Of a stretch of DNA of 64,000 nt, positions 25,848-34,811 are shown piece by piece. The position numbers and the translations under genes are program-made. The notes under the pieces are model-generated. The model ran no database searches and had not been told where the DNA came from. It worked only from the letters and a program-made list of their open reading frames with translations. Positions within the stretch are counted from its first letter, which is position 1. The number at the start of each line of letters is the position of its first letter. Source of the DNA: JALOLG01 sp963722415 (lineage in GTDB: Bacteria; Actinomycetota; Acidimicrobiia; Acidimicrobiales; Ilumatobacteraceae); NCBI GenBank assembly GCA_963722415.1, contig CAVRNI010000043.1, forward strand, positions 124,001 to 188,000, read 5' to 3'.

Positions 25848-26549
25848 ATGCGGATCATGGTGCTCCCGCCCGCCGAGGCTCGTGTGCGCTTGCGCATCAG
25901 CGCCGTCTCCGGTGGCGTGCGGGTGACGGCAGAGGCTCGCCCCGACGTTGTCGTCGATCGCGGCGGCGCCGCTGTGACGACCGCCGACGGAACATTCGAG
26001 ATCCGGCCCGAGCGGGCGTCGAACTCGGTACATGTTCGATGCCCGGCGGGTGCCGATGTCATCATCGGGACGCGATCGGGCAGCGTCGAGCTGAAGGGGC
26101 ATTTCGGGACGGTCGGCATCACGTCGCAGAGCGGCTCGATCCGTGTGCCGGTGGTGGCCGAAGCGGATCTGCGCACGGTCTCGGGCGGGGTGGAGGTCGG
26201 GGCGTGCGAAGGGCGATGCCGGGTCTCGACGACGAGCGGACGCATCACGGTGGGAGCGACGCGCGACGCGGAGATCTCCACCACGTCGGGAGTCGTCGGT
26301 GTCGACGGCGCGACGGGGTCCGTTCAGGTGCGATCGGTCAGCGGCACCGTCACCGTCGGCTCATCGGGCGAGGGGCCTGTGCATGCCAGCACCGTCTCCG
26401 GCTCGATCACGATCCACCTTCCGTCCGGGGTGCGCCCGACGGTGCGGTCGTCGGGTCTCGGCAAGGTGCGGAACGGCTTCGAAGCGGGCGACGACATCGT
26501 CATCGACATCGCCAGCGTGAGCGGCACGGTCCGGCTCGTCCCAGCCTGA
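25848..26549 (+). CDS. DUF4097-like beta-helix repeat protein
   Basis: About 233 residues made of short repeated strands with the pattern (V/I)xxxSGxVxV: SAVSGGVRVTAEA, TRSGSVELKGHFG, TVSGGVEVGACEG, TTSGRITVGATRD, SVSGTVTVGSSGEG and so on. This is the beta-helix pattern of DUF4097/DUF4098 putative adhesins. No signal peptide is visible from the ATG at 25848 (ATG at 25857 is an alternative), so it is probably cytoplasmic despite the family name. Its stop overlaps the start of the next cyclase gene by one base, which suggests a joint function. Confidence 0.8.
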   Translation: MRIMVLPPAEARVRLRISAVSGGVRVTAEARPDVVVDRGGAAVTTADGTFEIRPERASNSVHVRCPAGADVIIGTRSGSVELKGHFGTVGITSQSGSIRVPVVAEADLRTVSGGVEVGACEGRCRVSTTSGRITVGATRDAEISTTSGVVGVDGATGSVQVRSVSGTVTVGSSGEGPVHASTVSGSITIHLPSGVRPTVRSSGLGKVRNGFEAGDDIVIDIASVSGTVRLVPA

Positions 26550-27082
26550 TGGAGGCGCCGACTCGAAGACAGTCGAAGACGGTCGAGGGGACGATCGTCT
26601 TCACCGACATCGTCGGGTTCACCGAGTTCACCGCCACACGCGGCGACGCCGAGGCGCTGCAGCTGCTGGCGACGCAGGACCGTCTCGTCCAGGCCGCGCT
26701 GCCTGAGGGAGCGCGCCTCGTCAAGGAGTTGGGCGACGGGCTGCTGCTGTTCTTCCCTGATCCGGTCGGCGCCCTGCACAGCGTGTTCGCGCTGCACCGC
26801 GCCTTCGAAGCGGAGTCGGCTGCGACCGGGCTCCCGTTGTGGATCCGGGTCGGGATGCACCACGGCACGGCGCTCGAGCGTGGCGCCGACGTCATCGGCC
26901 ACGACGTCAACGTGGCGTCGAGGATCGCCGACGTCGCGGCTCCGGGCGAGGTGCTCGTCTCCGACGCGATACGAGCCGGAGTCGATCCGAGCGCGGCTCA
27001 CGTCTGCTTCGCCGAGTTGGGACCGGTCGTGATGAAGGGCATCCCCGAGCCGATCCGGCTGTGGCGCGCGACCCCGAACTGA
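26549..27082 (+). CDS. Stand-alone class III adenylate/guanylate cyclase domain
   Basis: 177 residues containing only a cyclase homology domain: TIVFTDIVGFTEFTATRG with the first metal Asp, ELGDGLLLFFPDP with the second, and RVGMHHGTALERGADVIGHDVNVASRIA with the transition-state Asn/Arg region. It is predicted to make cyclic nucleotide as a homodimer in the cytoplasm. Coupled to the DUF4097-like gene (stop and start share one base), which might be its regulator or partner; that is inference. Confidence 0.87.
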   Translation: MEAPTRRQSKTVEGTIVFTDIVGFTEFTATRGDAEALQLLATQDRLVQAALPEGARLVKELGDGLLLFFPDPVGALHSVFALHRAFEAESAATGLPLWIRVGMHHGTALERGADVIGHDVNVASRIADVAAPGEVLVSDAIRAGVDPSAAHVCFAELGPVVMKGIPEPIRLWRATPN

Positions 27083-27136
27083 CGGAGACGCCCGCGGCGT
27101 CCAGGCAGCGCCGGGTGCTGCCGTAGGCTGCGCTCG

Positions 27137-27739
27137 ATGAGCCGCTGGAACGGCATCACCGTGACCCTTCCTGCTGGCGAGTCGCTGCGCTGCGAGCCGG
27201 CGACGTCCGAACGCCTCGCGGACGTTCCCGCGGTGCTCGGCGAGCGGGGCGGGCCCGGCGGCTGTTGGTGCATGTTCTGGCGGCAACGAACCGCTGAGTG
27301 GCGCGCCACGGGTCCGACGCGGCGCAAGGCGGCGTTGGCCGACCGGCTCGCCGAGTCTCCACCGTCGGCGGTACTCGGCTACCTCGACGATCGCCCTGTC
27401 GGGTGGTGCGCGATCGCACCGCGTGCCGAGTATCCCCGGATGCAGGAGTCGCCGACATTCGGGCCGGTGGACGACACGCCGTCGTGGGCGGTGTCGTGCC
27501 TGTTCATCCACCGCACCGCGCGCCGCCTCGGCGTTGGAGCCGCGCTCGTCAGCGCCGCGGTGGCGATGGCGAAGGCCAACGGAGCGCCAGCCATCGATGC
27601 CATCCCGGTCGCGCCCGGCGGAAAGCGCGGTTCGGGCGACCTGTACACGGGCACGCCGTCGATGTTCGAGCCGCTGGGGTTCACCGAGATCGCCCGGCGC
27701 AAGCCCGAGCGACCGATCGTCCGGCTGACCCTGCGCTGA
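27137..27739 (+). CDS. GNAT family N-acetyltransferase
   Basis: 200 residues. GGCWCMFWRQ near residue 40 and the acetyl-CoA loop RRLGVGAALVSAAV near 140 are typical of one actinobacterial GNAT group. The C-terminal MFEPLGFTEIARR closes the fold. Substrate unknown. Its last base is shared with the start of the following polymerase-like gene (TGATG), so they form one unit. Confidence 0.87.
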   Translation: MSRWNGITVTLPAGESLRCEPATSERLADVPAVLGERGGPGGCWCMFWRQRTAEWRATGPTRRKAALADRLAESPPSAVLGYLDDRPVGWCAIAPRAEYPRMQESPTFGPVDDTPSWAVSCLFIHRTARRLGVGAALVSAAVAMAKANGAPAIDAIPVAPGGKRGSGDLYTGTPSMFEPLGFTEIARRKPERPIVRLTLR

Positions 27740-28707
27740 TGGCTCGCTCGGGCACTGACGAGTCGCGGGACGGGGTCGCGCTGACCAACCTCGATCAACC
27801 GCTGTTCGACGGCGCCGGTGCAACCAAGCGTGACCTGGTCGACTACCTGGACGGTGTGCGCGACCGGATCCTTGCCGAGCTCCGCGACCGGCCGTTGTCG
27901 GTGATCAGGGTGACTCGCGGCCAGGCGCCGTTCATGCAGAAGAACGTCCCGAAGTACACGCCGGATTGGGTGGCGACGGTGCCCCTGTGGGCGGAGGCTT
28001 CGAAGCGGACGGTCTCCTACGCGTTGTGCAACGACCGCCGGACACTGCTGTGGTTCGCCAACCAGCGGGCGATCGAGTATCACCCCACGCTGGGTCGCGT
28101 CGACCGGCTCGACCGGGCGACCCACCTCGTGCTCGATCTCGACCCACCGAGCGCGGATGATTTCGCCCATGCGGTCAGGGCCGCCCATCTCGTCCGGGCG
28201 GCGCTCGCCGAGGTCGGACTGTCGGGGGCGGTGAAGACCAGCGGTGCCAAGGGCGTGCACGTGTTCGTGCCGATCGATGCGCAGGTCACGATGGAGGACG
28301 CGGCGGCTGCGACGCGGGCCATCGCGCGGCGTGCCGAGCGGCTCGACCCTCAGACGGCCACGACGGCGTACATCAAGGCCGACCGCGAGGGCAAGGTGTT
28401 CGTCGACTCCACCCGCGCTGGTGGGGCGACAGTGGTCGCCGCCTACAGCCCGCGGGCTCGTCCAGGCCTGCCCGTGTCGTTCCCGGTCGACTGGGACGAT
28501 CTCGACGACGTGACACCGGCCGACTTCACGATCCTCACCGCCGTCGAGCAGTTGGGCGATCGGGACCCGTGGGCCGAGTCGCTGCCCGCGCCCCAACAGA
28601 TCCCGGCCGACCTGATCGCCGAGGGTCACGAGATCCCCGTCGCTCGCGTCGCCGCGATGCACGAGGGCAAGCGCCGCGCCCGCGCTCAGCGCGACGAGGA
28701 GCAGTGA
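27739..28707 (+). CDS. LigD-type DNA polymerase/primase domain protein
   Basis: 322 residues matching the polymerase domain of bacterial NHEJ ligase D as a stand-alone protein. The metal-binding motif is LVLDLDPPSADDF, the nucleotide-binding region is VKTSGAKGVHVFVPI, and SVIRVTRGQAPFMQKN lies near the start. Such proteins add ribo- or deoxynucleotides at double-strand breaks together with Ku and a ligase; neither is encoded in the window. Start ATG at 27739. The Arg/Lys-rich tail (GKRRARAQRDEEQ) could contact DNA. Confidence 0.87.
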   Translation: MARSGTDESRDGVALTNLDQPLFDGAGATKRDLVDYLDGVRDRILAELRDRPLSVIRVTRGQAPFMQKNVPKYTPDWVATVPLWAEASKRTVSYALCNDRRTLLWFANQRAIEYHPTLGRVDRLDRATHLVLDLDPPSADDFAHAVRAAHLVRAALAEVGLSGAVKTSGAKGVHVFVPIDAQVTMEDAAAATRAIARRAERLDPQTATTAYIKADREGKVFVDSTRAGGATVVAAYSPRARPGLPVSFPVDWDDLDDVTPADFTILTAVEQLGDRDPWAESLPAPQQIPADLIAEGHEIPVARVAAMHEGKRRARAQRDEEQ

Positions 28708-28747
28708 GGCCCGGTCGCTCGTTGCCATTCTGCGGGGAGGTTGGGCA

Positions 28748-30577
28748 TCACCTCACCAATTTCTCGCACCGACAGGGCGGCCTCCAGCGACAACCTCCGC
28801 CGGCCGTCACACCGATCCACCAGCCGGTGACGTCGAAGAGCGTGTGGGTCACCGTGGACGCCCACAGGCACAACCGCCCACCTTCGCCGACGCGCACCGT
28901 GACGCCACTCGCCGCGGCGCGGCCGGGCCCGGAGTTGACGTTCGAGGCGTTGGGGACCGCGGAGCCGCACGGATGGGCGGTCTCCCACCCGGTCGAGGCC
29001 GCACCGACCGCCGTCAACGATCCGGTGGTCGCAACCGCGCCGGGCGGGGCGGCGGCGATGTCGAGCGTCTGACCGGCACCGTGGATGGGCAGCCAACCGC
29101 CGATGCCGCTGCGGGTGTCGAGGATGCGAGTCGGCTGGGCGGCGACGAACGCCGCGCCGCCCGACCCGAATCGGCCATGGAGGTCGACGATCACCCGGAC
29201 GCGGGCCGACGTGTAGACGCAGATCGCGCCATCCGCCGTCCCCACGTACGCCGATCCGGCGACCGCCTCGGACGGCCCGTAGTTGACGGTCGACGCCTCG
29301 GGCGGCTCGTCGTCGCACGGGTACACCGTGAGGTATCCCCAGGTGTCCGCGGCGTCGGCGGTGAGCCCGACCGCGACCGCGGCGGCCGTGCCCGGTACCG
29401 GCACCTTCCGGGTCGTTCCGGCCGGGACCACCTCGTCGATCAGGCGGGTCGGATCGACGGGAACGAGCCCGAGCGCACCGCCCGGTGCCAGGTATCCCGC
29501 CAGATCGACGACGACATCCGCGGCCGCCGACGAGTACACGCACACCGATCGCCCCGCTCCGACCGGCACCACCGCGCTCGCGGCACGATCCTGTCCGGCG
29601 ATGAAGTTGACGTTGCTGGCCTCCGGGACCGGCGCGCCGCACGGGTACGCCGTCAGGAAGCCGTCCGCGCCCGCCTGTGTCGCGGTCAGGTTGACAACGA
29701 CCGACGTCGCGGCGGCGGGCACCCGCGTCGCGAGCGCGACCGCGACCGACTGGCCGGCTCCGGCGATGCCGGTCTGCCGGGTGTCGAGCACTCGCACCGG
29801 GTCGAGTGGCGTCAGACGGGACGGCGCGGTGGTCGCCGGGGGAAGCGCTGCGTCAGCACCGACGCGGCGCGCCGTCGCCCACACTCCGTGGACCTCGTTG
29901 GCGATGCGCTCGGAGCGGCGCGCGTGGTCGGTCGGCGACGACAGATGCGTGCCGTCGTACGAGTGGTAACCGTCAGACACGAGCACGGACGGCCAGTCCC
30001 ACGTCGTGAAGTCGTCGCGCGCGGCGTCGAACTCGGCGAGCGCGGTGTTCCACGTGTCGGCCTCGGCCTGACGCGTGTACAAGCGCGTGATCTGCGGCCA
30101 CCAGATCTGGTGTCCGGGTCCGACCGCGTCGACGACGTGTTGGATCGAGTTGCGGGCGCACGCCAGGTCGGTGCGACAGAAGCCCGAGTCGATCGCCCCG
30201 ACGTTCACGATCACGTGCGGCGCGTCCCACCCTTCGGCGCGCCACTGCGCCAGCCAACTGGACACCGTGACGTCAGCGGGCATGCCGAAGTACCCGGTCG
30301 GCACGTACCCGGCCGTGAGGCCGCTGGCGGCGCGCGCCACGATCGGGCCGAAGCCGAGGTCGGCGAGATACTGCGACAGCGACCGGTGTCCGCCCGCTGG
30401 GTACACGCTGGCCGCCAACACCGAGTCGCCGACGACCGTCACTGCGCCGAGCGGTCCGGCCGGGAAGGCGACCGGCGCCGCGGCGACCGGTGGCGCCGGC
30501 GCGAAAGCACCGGTCGCCGCGATCGTGATCCCGGCGACAAGACCGGCGAGCGTTCGTGGGGCCTTGATCGGGCTCAG
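28748..30577 (-). CDS. Secreted SGNH-like hydrolase with C-terminal beta repeats, apparent CTG start
   Basis: The frame runs from a CTG at 30577. It encodes a signal peptide (SPIKAPRTLAGLVAGITIAA) and then the block I motif TVVGDSVL of SGNH/GDSL hydrolases, with GYHSYDGTHLS near residue 210 as the Asp-His block. An internal GTG at 30442 would remove the signal. Three repeats of about 110 residues follow, each with a (V/I)LDTR-like start, a YPCG cysteine, an ASxVN motif and a second cysteine (VCVYS); the Cys pair probably forms a disulfide. Such repeats occur in secreted actinobacterial proteins. It lies 23 bases after the subtilase gene, so both are probably exported together. Confidence 0.78.
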   Translation of the reverse strand: MSPIKAPRTLAGLVAGITIAATGAFAPAPPVAAAPVAFPAGPLGAVTVVGDSVLAASVYPAGGHRSLSQYLADLGFGPIVARAASGLTAGYVPTGYFGMPADVTVSSWLAQWRAEGWDAPHVIVNVGAIDSGFCRTDLACARNSIQHVVDAVGPGHQIWWPQITRLYTRQAEADTWNTALAEFDAARDDFTTWDWPSVLVSDGYHSYDGTHLSSPTDHARRSERIANEVHGVWATARRVGADAALPPATTAPSRLTPLDPVRVLDTRQTGIAGAGQSVAVALATRVPAAATSVVVNLTATQAGADGFLTAYPCGAPVPEASNVNFIAGQDRAASAVVPVGAGRSVCVYSSAAADVVVDLAGYLAPGGALGLVPVDPTRLIDEVVPAGTTRKVPVPGTAAAVAVGLTADAADTWGYLTVYPCDDEPPEASTVNYGPSEAVAGSAYVGTADGAICVYTSARVRVIVDLHGRFGSGGAAFVAAQPTRILDTRSGIGGWLPIHGAGQTLDIAAAPPGAVATTGSLTAVGAASTGWETAHPCGSAVPNASNVNSGPGRAAASGVTVRVGEGGRLCLWASTVTHTLFDVTGWWIGVTAGGGCRWRPPCRCEKLVR

Positions 30578-30600
30578 CCTAGAGAGGGATCACCACAGCG

Positions 30601-32063
30601 TCAGGACGCGATCGCGGCGGCCGCGGCGACCACATCGACGAGGCCGGTCCCCTTGTCGAACGACGTGCTGTACCCACCGACGGACGTGTAGGCCGCGCCG
30701 TCGGCGTACTTGTACGTCGTCGACTTGAGCGCCGCCTCGATCTCGGCAGGCGTCGCCGTCGGGTCGGCCTGGAACAGCTGGGCGACGATGCCCGCGATGT
30801 GTGGGGCGGCCATCGACGTGCCGCTGATGGTGTTGAACGTGCCGATGTCGAGCGGGCCGGGACCGTTGTTCGGCGCGAGGCCGGTCGAACAGATCACGAG
30901 GTACGGGCGGCACGCCGACTCGATGTCCTCGCCCGGTGCCGACAGGTCGGGCCATGTCGACGGGTCAGACGCCGCGCCGCGTGAGGAGTACTCGCTGACG
31001 GTGCCGTTGCGTGTGCCGGTGCCCTGGTCGAAGAACGAGGCAACGGACAGGATGCCCCCGGTGGGGTCCTGGCCGGGAGGATTGGTCACACTCGCCGATC
31101 CATCGCCGCCGTCGTTGCCGGCTGCCCACACGGTCACCACGCCCTCGGCGGCAAGCGCGCGCTGGAGCTTGGCGGTGGCCGACTGGGGATCGAACGTTCC
31201 GCCTCCGACCGGCCCATACGAGTTGTTCGTCACCTTGATCGGGGGGCACGTCGCGGCGGGTACGCCTGCTCCACACGGCGCGTCGTGATTCTCGAGCACC
31301 CAGTTCAGCGCCGAATCGGCACCGACGATCAGGAGCACCGCACCGGTCGAGATCGAGACGAGGCTGGCGCCGGGCGCCGCACCTTGCAGCCGCGTGCCAT
31401 CGGTCAGCGTCGTCGGCCGGCCGCCCACGATGCCATTCACGTGCGTTCCGTGCCCGCCGCCCGAAACGGTGTCGGTATCGACTGCTGTCGGCACGCGCAG
31501 GACGCAACTGGTGGTGGTCGTGCTCTCGTCGAGGCACACGCTCTTGAGGCTGGCGACGACGGCACTCGTCCCGTCGGCATTCCTGAAGAACGGGTGCGTC
31601 GGGTCGACGCCGGAGTCGATCACGGCGACGGAGACGCCCGACCCGTCGAGCGCCTTGCCGTTGGCCCCGGTGAGTGTGGCGACGGCCTCGGCCCCACGCG
31701 TCGCCGTGTTGCTGGTCTCCAACGTGTACTCGATCGGTGTGTTGCCTTCCAGATAGGTCACGCCGGGCTGGGCCGCGGCGGCGAGGATCTGGTCGTCGGT
31801 CCCGCTGGCGACGGCGACGCCGACCTTGTCGAATGTCGTGACCAACTCCATGCCGCTGGAGGCGACCGCTTGGCGGGCCGTGGCGATGGTGGTGCCGTGG
31901 ACCATGACCGTCGTGCGCCCGGCGCCGAGCGCGGCGAGCTGCCCCGCCAGGAGGACTGGATCCGCGCTTGGCGGCAGGCGCGGAGCGCGGCGTCGGCCGA
32001 GCCGGCGCCCACGATGCAGGCGGCGAGCAGTCCGCCGCCGATGAGCACGCCTGCGAGTCGCAC
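30601..32063 (-). CDS. Secreted S8 family serine protease (subtilase), one frame change
   Basis: From a GTG at 32063 one frame gives a lipoprotein-like signal (RLAGVLIGGGLLAACIVGAG). It shifts near 31980 to a second frame that carries the rest to the stop at 30601. That part has an I9-like propeptide (about 50 residues ending GVTYLEGNT). The triad follows: Asp in VAVIDSGVDPTHP, His in GGGHGTHVNGIVGG, Ser in SGTSMAAPHIAG, with the oxyanion Asn in VWAAGNDGG. The joined protein is about 487 residues. Extra cysteines suggest disulfides. One indel explains the break. Same strand as the SGNH protein; both probably act outside the cell. Confidence 0.82.
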
Positions 32064-32228
32064 GCATGACGGGGACGAGGGAGCTGGGGTTGCGACATTG
32101 GGATCCTCCGGTGAACAGGCGGAGGGTTACCCGATCGGCTGTGAAATGCAACACATCCGTAATACGCCGTGGACAGGTATTTCCACGTCCGGCACCGCTC
32201 CGGCGTCCGTTCGGAGCCCGCAGCGCTT

Positions 32229-33134
32229 CTATCGCTCGAGCGCGGCGCGGTCCCATCGGGCGGCGTCGGCGGCGGCCGCGTACGTCGTGTGGAGGAACTC
32301 GAGCAGCACGGCGTCCGGATCGGACGCGGTCCGCACGATCTCGTACGGCAACACGAACTCGTTGAGCGCCTCGTCGTAGTGGGCGCCGTGAGGCGCGACC
32401 GATCGGCTGCGGAAGCCATCGGGTTCGGGATAGGCGTACGAGTAGAAGACACCCTCCCCGTCGGGTCCCGGCCAGTAGCCGGCGCTGCTGACCTCGTGCG
32501 AGTAGGCCTCGTGCATCACATGCGGGCCGCAGTTGGGTGCGCCACCGGGGTGTGGTGGGGCGCCGCGGCCGGAGAAGCGCGTGACGGCCAGGTCGAGCGC
32601 GCCCCAGAACAGGTGCACGGGGCTGACCTTGCCCACGAACTCGGCGCGGAACTGCTCGAACACGCGGACCATTTCGATCAGCGCCCGCCAGAACCGGTCG
32701 ACCTGGCCACGGTCGTAGGAGGCGTGGATGTGATCCTTCTCGAACGGGATCGCATCGGGGATCTCGACGGGCATCGTCCAGATGGATGTCGCCAGTCCGA
32801 GGTCTTCGAGCATTGCCATCACGTTGGTGTAGAAGACCGCGACCGGCCATGCCTCGAGCCGCATCGTGCGCTGTTGACCGTCGCTGACCGTGATGTCGAG
32901 CTCGTGGATCGTGAAGTCGAAGTCGATCTGGAACCCGCGTCCGTCGACGGGGATCATCGACGTCGACAGTCCCCGCGCCGTCACGTACAGCGGGACGTTC
33001 CACCAGTGTGACGTCGTCGGTGTGTGGGCCAGGCGGATCTTGCCGACGATCTGAGTCCACAGTTGCAGCGTGTCGCGCGTGGCGTGCCACTCGGCGACCG
33101 ACAGCGCGGGCCAGGTGGTGGACGCCTGATTCAT
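32229..33134 (-). CDS. DUF5996 family protein
   Basis: 301 residues. WHATRDTLQLWTQIVGKIRL at the N-terminus, HWWNVPLYVTARGLST and FEKDHIHASYDRGQVDRFW in the middle and AHYDEALNEFVLPYE near the end are the hallmarks of DUF5996. Conserved His, Trp and Asp residues suggest an enzyme, but no reaction is known. The ATG at 33134 follows the upstream MarR gene by 21 bases on the same strand. Confidence 0.85.
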   Translation of the reverse strand: MNQASTTWPALSVAEWHATRDTLQLWTQIVGKIRLAHTPTTSHWWNVPLYVTARGLSTSMIPVDGRGFQIDFDFTIHELDITVSDGQQRTMRLEAWPVAVFYTNVMAMLEDLGLATSIWTMPVEIPDAIPFEKDHIHASYDRGQVDRFWRALIEMVRVFEQFRAEFVGKVSPVHLFWGALDLAVTRFSGRGAPPHPGGAPNCGPHVMHEAYSHEVSSAGYWPGPDGEGVFYSYAYPEPDGFRSRSVAPHGAHYDEALNEFVLPYEIVRTASDPDAVLLEFLHTTYAAAADAARWDRAALER

Positions 33135-33155
33135 GGACCGATCGTACGCCGCCGC

Positions 33156-33632
33156 TCACTCCACGTTCTTCGTCGGCACCCTGCGGCTCGGGTCGTCCAC
33201 TCTCTCCTCGGCGTCGTCGCCGTTCGCGAGTTCGGCCAGGACGGTTCGAAACACGGTGTACCTGTCCGCACCGACCTTCGCCGACCACTCGGCCTCCATC
33301 GCCGCGATCGTTCGCTCGGCGGTGGCCAGCACGCGATTGCCCAACTCCGTGCGATGCACGAGGTGCGCACGCTTGTCGACCGGGTCGGCGTCCGTCGTCA
33401 CCCACCCCAACCGCTCCATCTCGCGGACGCGTTCGCCGAGGGACTGCTTGGTGATCCACGCTCCGTCGGCCAGTGCCGTCGGACGGGCGCCCTCGGGTGG
33501 CACGAGGCTCAGGATGCGGCCGATCGAACCACGTAGTCCCGGGATCGACTCCGCCGTGTCGAACAGACGCCTGAAGTCGTGTTGACCACGGCGTGCGAGT
33601 TGGTCGAGGTGGACGAACACGTGAGTCGGCAC
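33156..33632 (-). CDS. MarR family transcriptional regulator
   Basis: 158 residues of winged-helix MarR type, with recognition region ADGAWITKQSLGERVREME and wing DADPVDKRAHLVHRT. It starts 58 bases from the divergent phosphotransferase gene, and a perfect palindrome lies in between. Probably represses both that gene and its own operon with DUF5996. Confidence 0.83.
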   Translation of the reverse strand: MPTHVFVHLDQLARRGQHDFRRLFDTAESIPGLRGSIGRILSLVPPEGARPTALADGAWITKQSLGERVREMERLGWVTTDADPVDKRAHLVHRTELGNRVLATAERTIAAMEAEWSAKVGADRYTVFRTVLAELANGDDAEERVDDPSRRVPTKNVE

Positions 33633-33664
33633 GTGGGCCGGGGCAGGAACGCGGCTTGACCATG

Positions 33665-33683
33665 TAGTAAGTTTACCTTACTA
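33665..33683. promoter_or_regulatory. Perfect palindrome, probable MarR operator
   Basis: TAGTAAG-TTTAC-CTTACTA is a perfect 7-base inverted repeat with a 5-base centre, eight bases before the phosphotransferase start and 33 bases before the divergent MarR start. It is AT-rich against the GC-rich background, as expected of a promoter-operator overlap. Confidence 0.65.
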
Positions 33684-33690
33684 TCGCGGC

Positions 33691-34789
33691 GTGAACGCGA
33701 CACAGTTCGACCGGTCCGACGTGACGGCGGCCGCCCGCGCCGCGACGAGCCGGCCCGATGCGGTCGTCGCCGACTGGGCGGCGACGCCGGCGCGGCATCG
33801 ACCCGACAACATGACCACCGCCCGCCTCGACGTCGTGCGCGGCACGTTGGTGGACGGCACTGCGTTCGACGTGTTCGTGAAGACACTCCGACCGGCGTCT
33901 GCGTCGCCGCTGTGGTCCCTCATCCCCGACGTCGCCCGGCCCCAGGTGCTCGTCGAGCTCGATTGGCTCGCTGAGCCCGGCGCCTATCGGAGCGCGCTGC
34001 TCGCCGATCTTCCGGCGGGTATGCGGATGCCACGGCTGTGGCACATTGCCCAGTCAGAACAGCAGATCCAACTGTGGCTCGAGTCGATCGACGACCGAGG
34101 CGTGTGGGACGCCGATGCGTACCGGCGCGCGGCGACGGCACTGGGCCGGCTGAGCGGTCGCTGGCCGGCGGCGCGCGTCACGGCCGAGCTCGGGTTCAAA
34201 CGTCGTGGCCTGGCGTTCCTGTGGTACGGCAAGACGGTTCAGTTCGATCTGCCCCGGCTCGCCGACGATTCGACGTGGCGGCATCCGGCATTCGTCGCCG
34301 ATCCCGAGCTGCGCGCCGACCTCCGTCGGGTGATCGACATCGTGCCGTCGTTGATCCGGTACCTCGACGGGCTTCCGGAGGCGCTGGCCCACGGCGACGC
34401 GTGCCCGTCGAACCTCCTGCACGTCGATGGCGGAATCGTCGCCATCGACTGGAGTTACGCGAGCAACTCGTCGGTCGGTTCCGATCTCGGTCAGCTGCTG
34501 GCCGGGAGGTTCGTCGACGGCAGCGCCGATCCCGAACGGATGGCCGCGATCGCGCAGACGATCTCCGACGGGTTCGTGGCGGGACTCGCGGCCGAAGGGG
34601 CGGCCGTCGACGAGGACGCCATCGAGTACGCGTTCATCACGCACCTGCTCGTGCGCGCCGTGTTCGACGCGTTGGCAGGGGTCGCCGACGTCGTGCCGAG
34701 TCAGGCGGCAGCGCGCGTTGCGCTGGCCCGCTATCGCCGTCGACCGCGCGCTGACGCTCGCGCTCCAGCCGAGCGTTCCGACCGACTGA
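33691..34789 (+). CDS. Phosphotransferase (APH/choline kinase fold), frame change near the end
   Basis: About 365 residues. The catalytic loop is ALAHGDACPSNLLHVDGG and the Mg-binding loop is VAIDWSYASN, the kinase-like pattern of aminoglycoside phosphotransferase-fold proteins. An N-terminal FVKTLRPA Lys may hold ATP. The frame as read continues to 34905 through antisense of the next gene. At about 34735 another frame gives AVDRALTLALQPSVPTD and a stop at 34789, a more natural end. The MarR gene and palindrome upstream suggest induction by a small molecule, which this enzyme may phosphorylate; the substrate is unknown. Confidence 0.78.
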
Positions 34790-34811
34790 TCCGCGGTTCG
34801 AGTCGTTCCTC

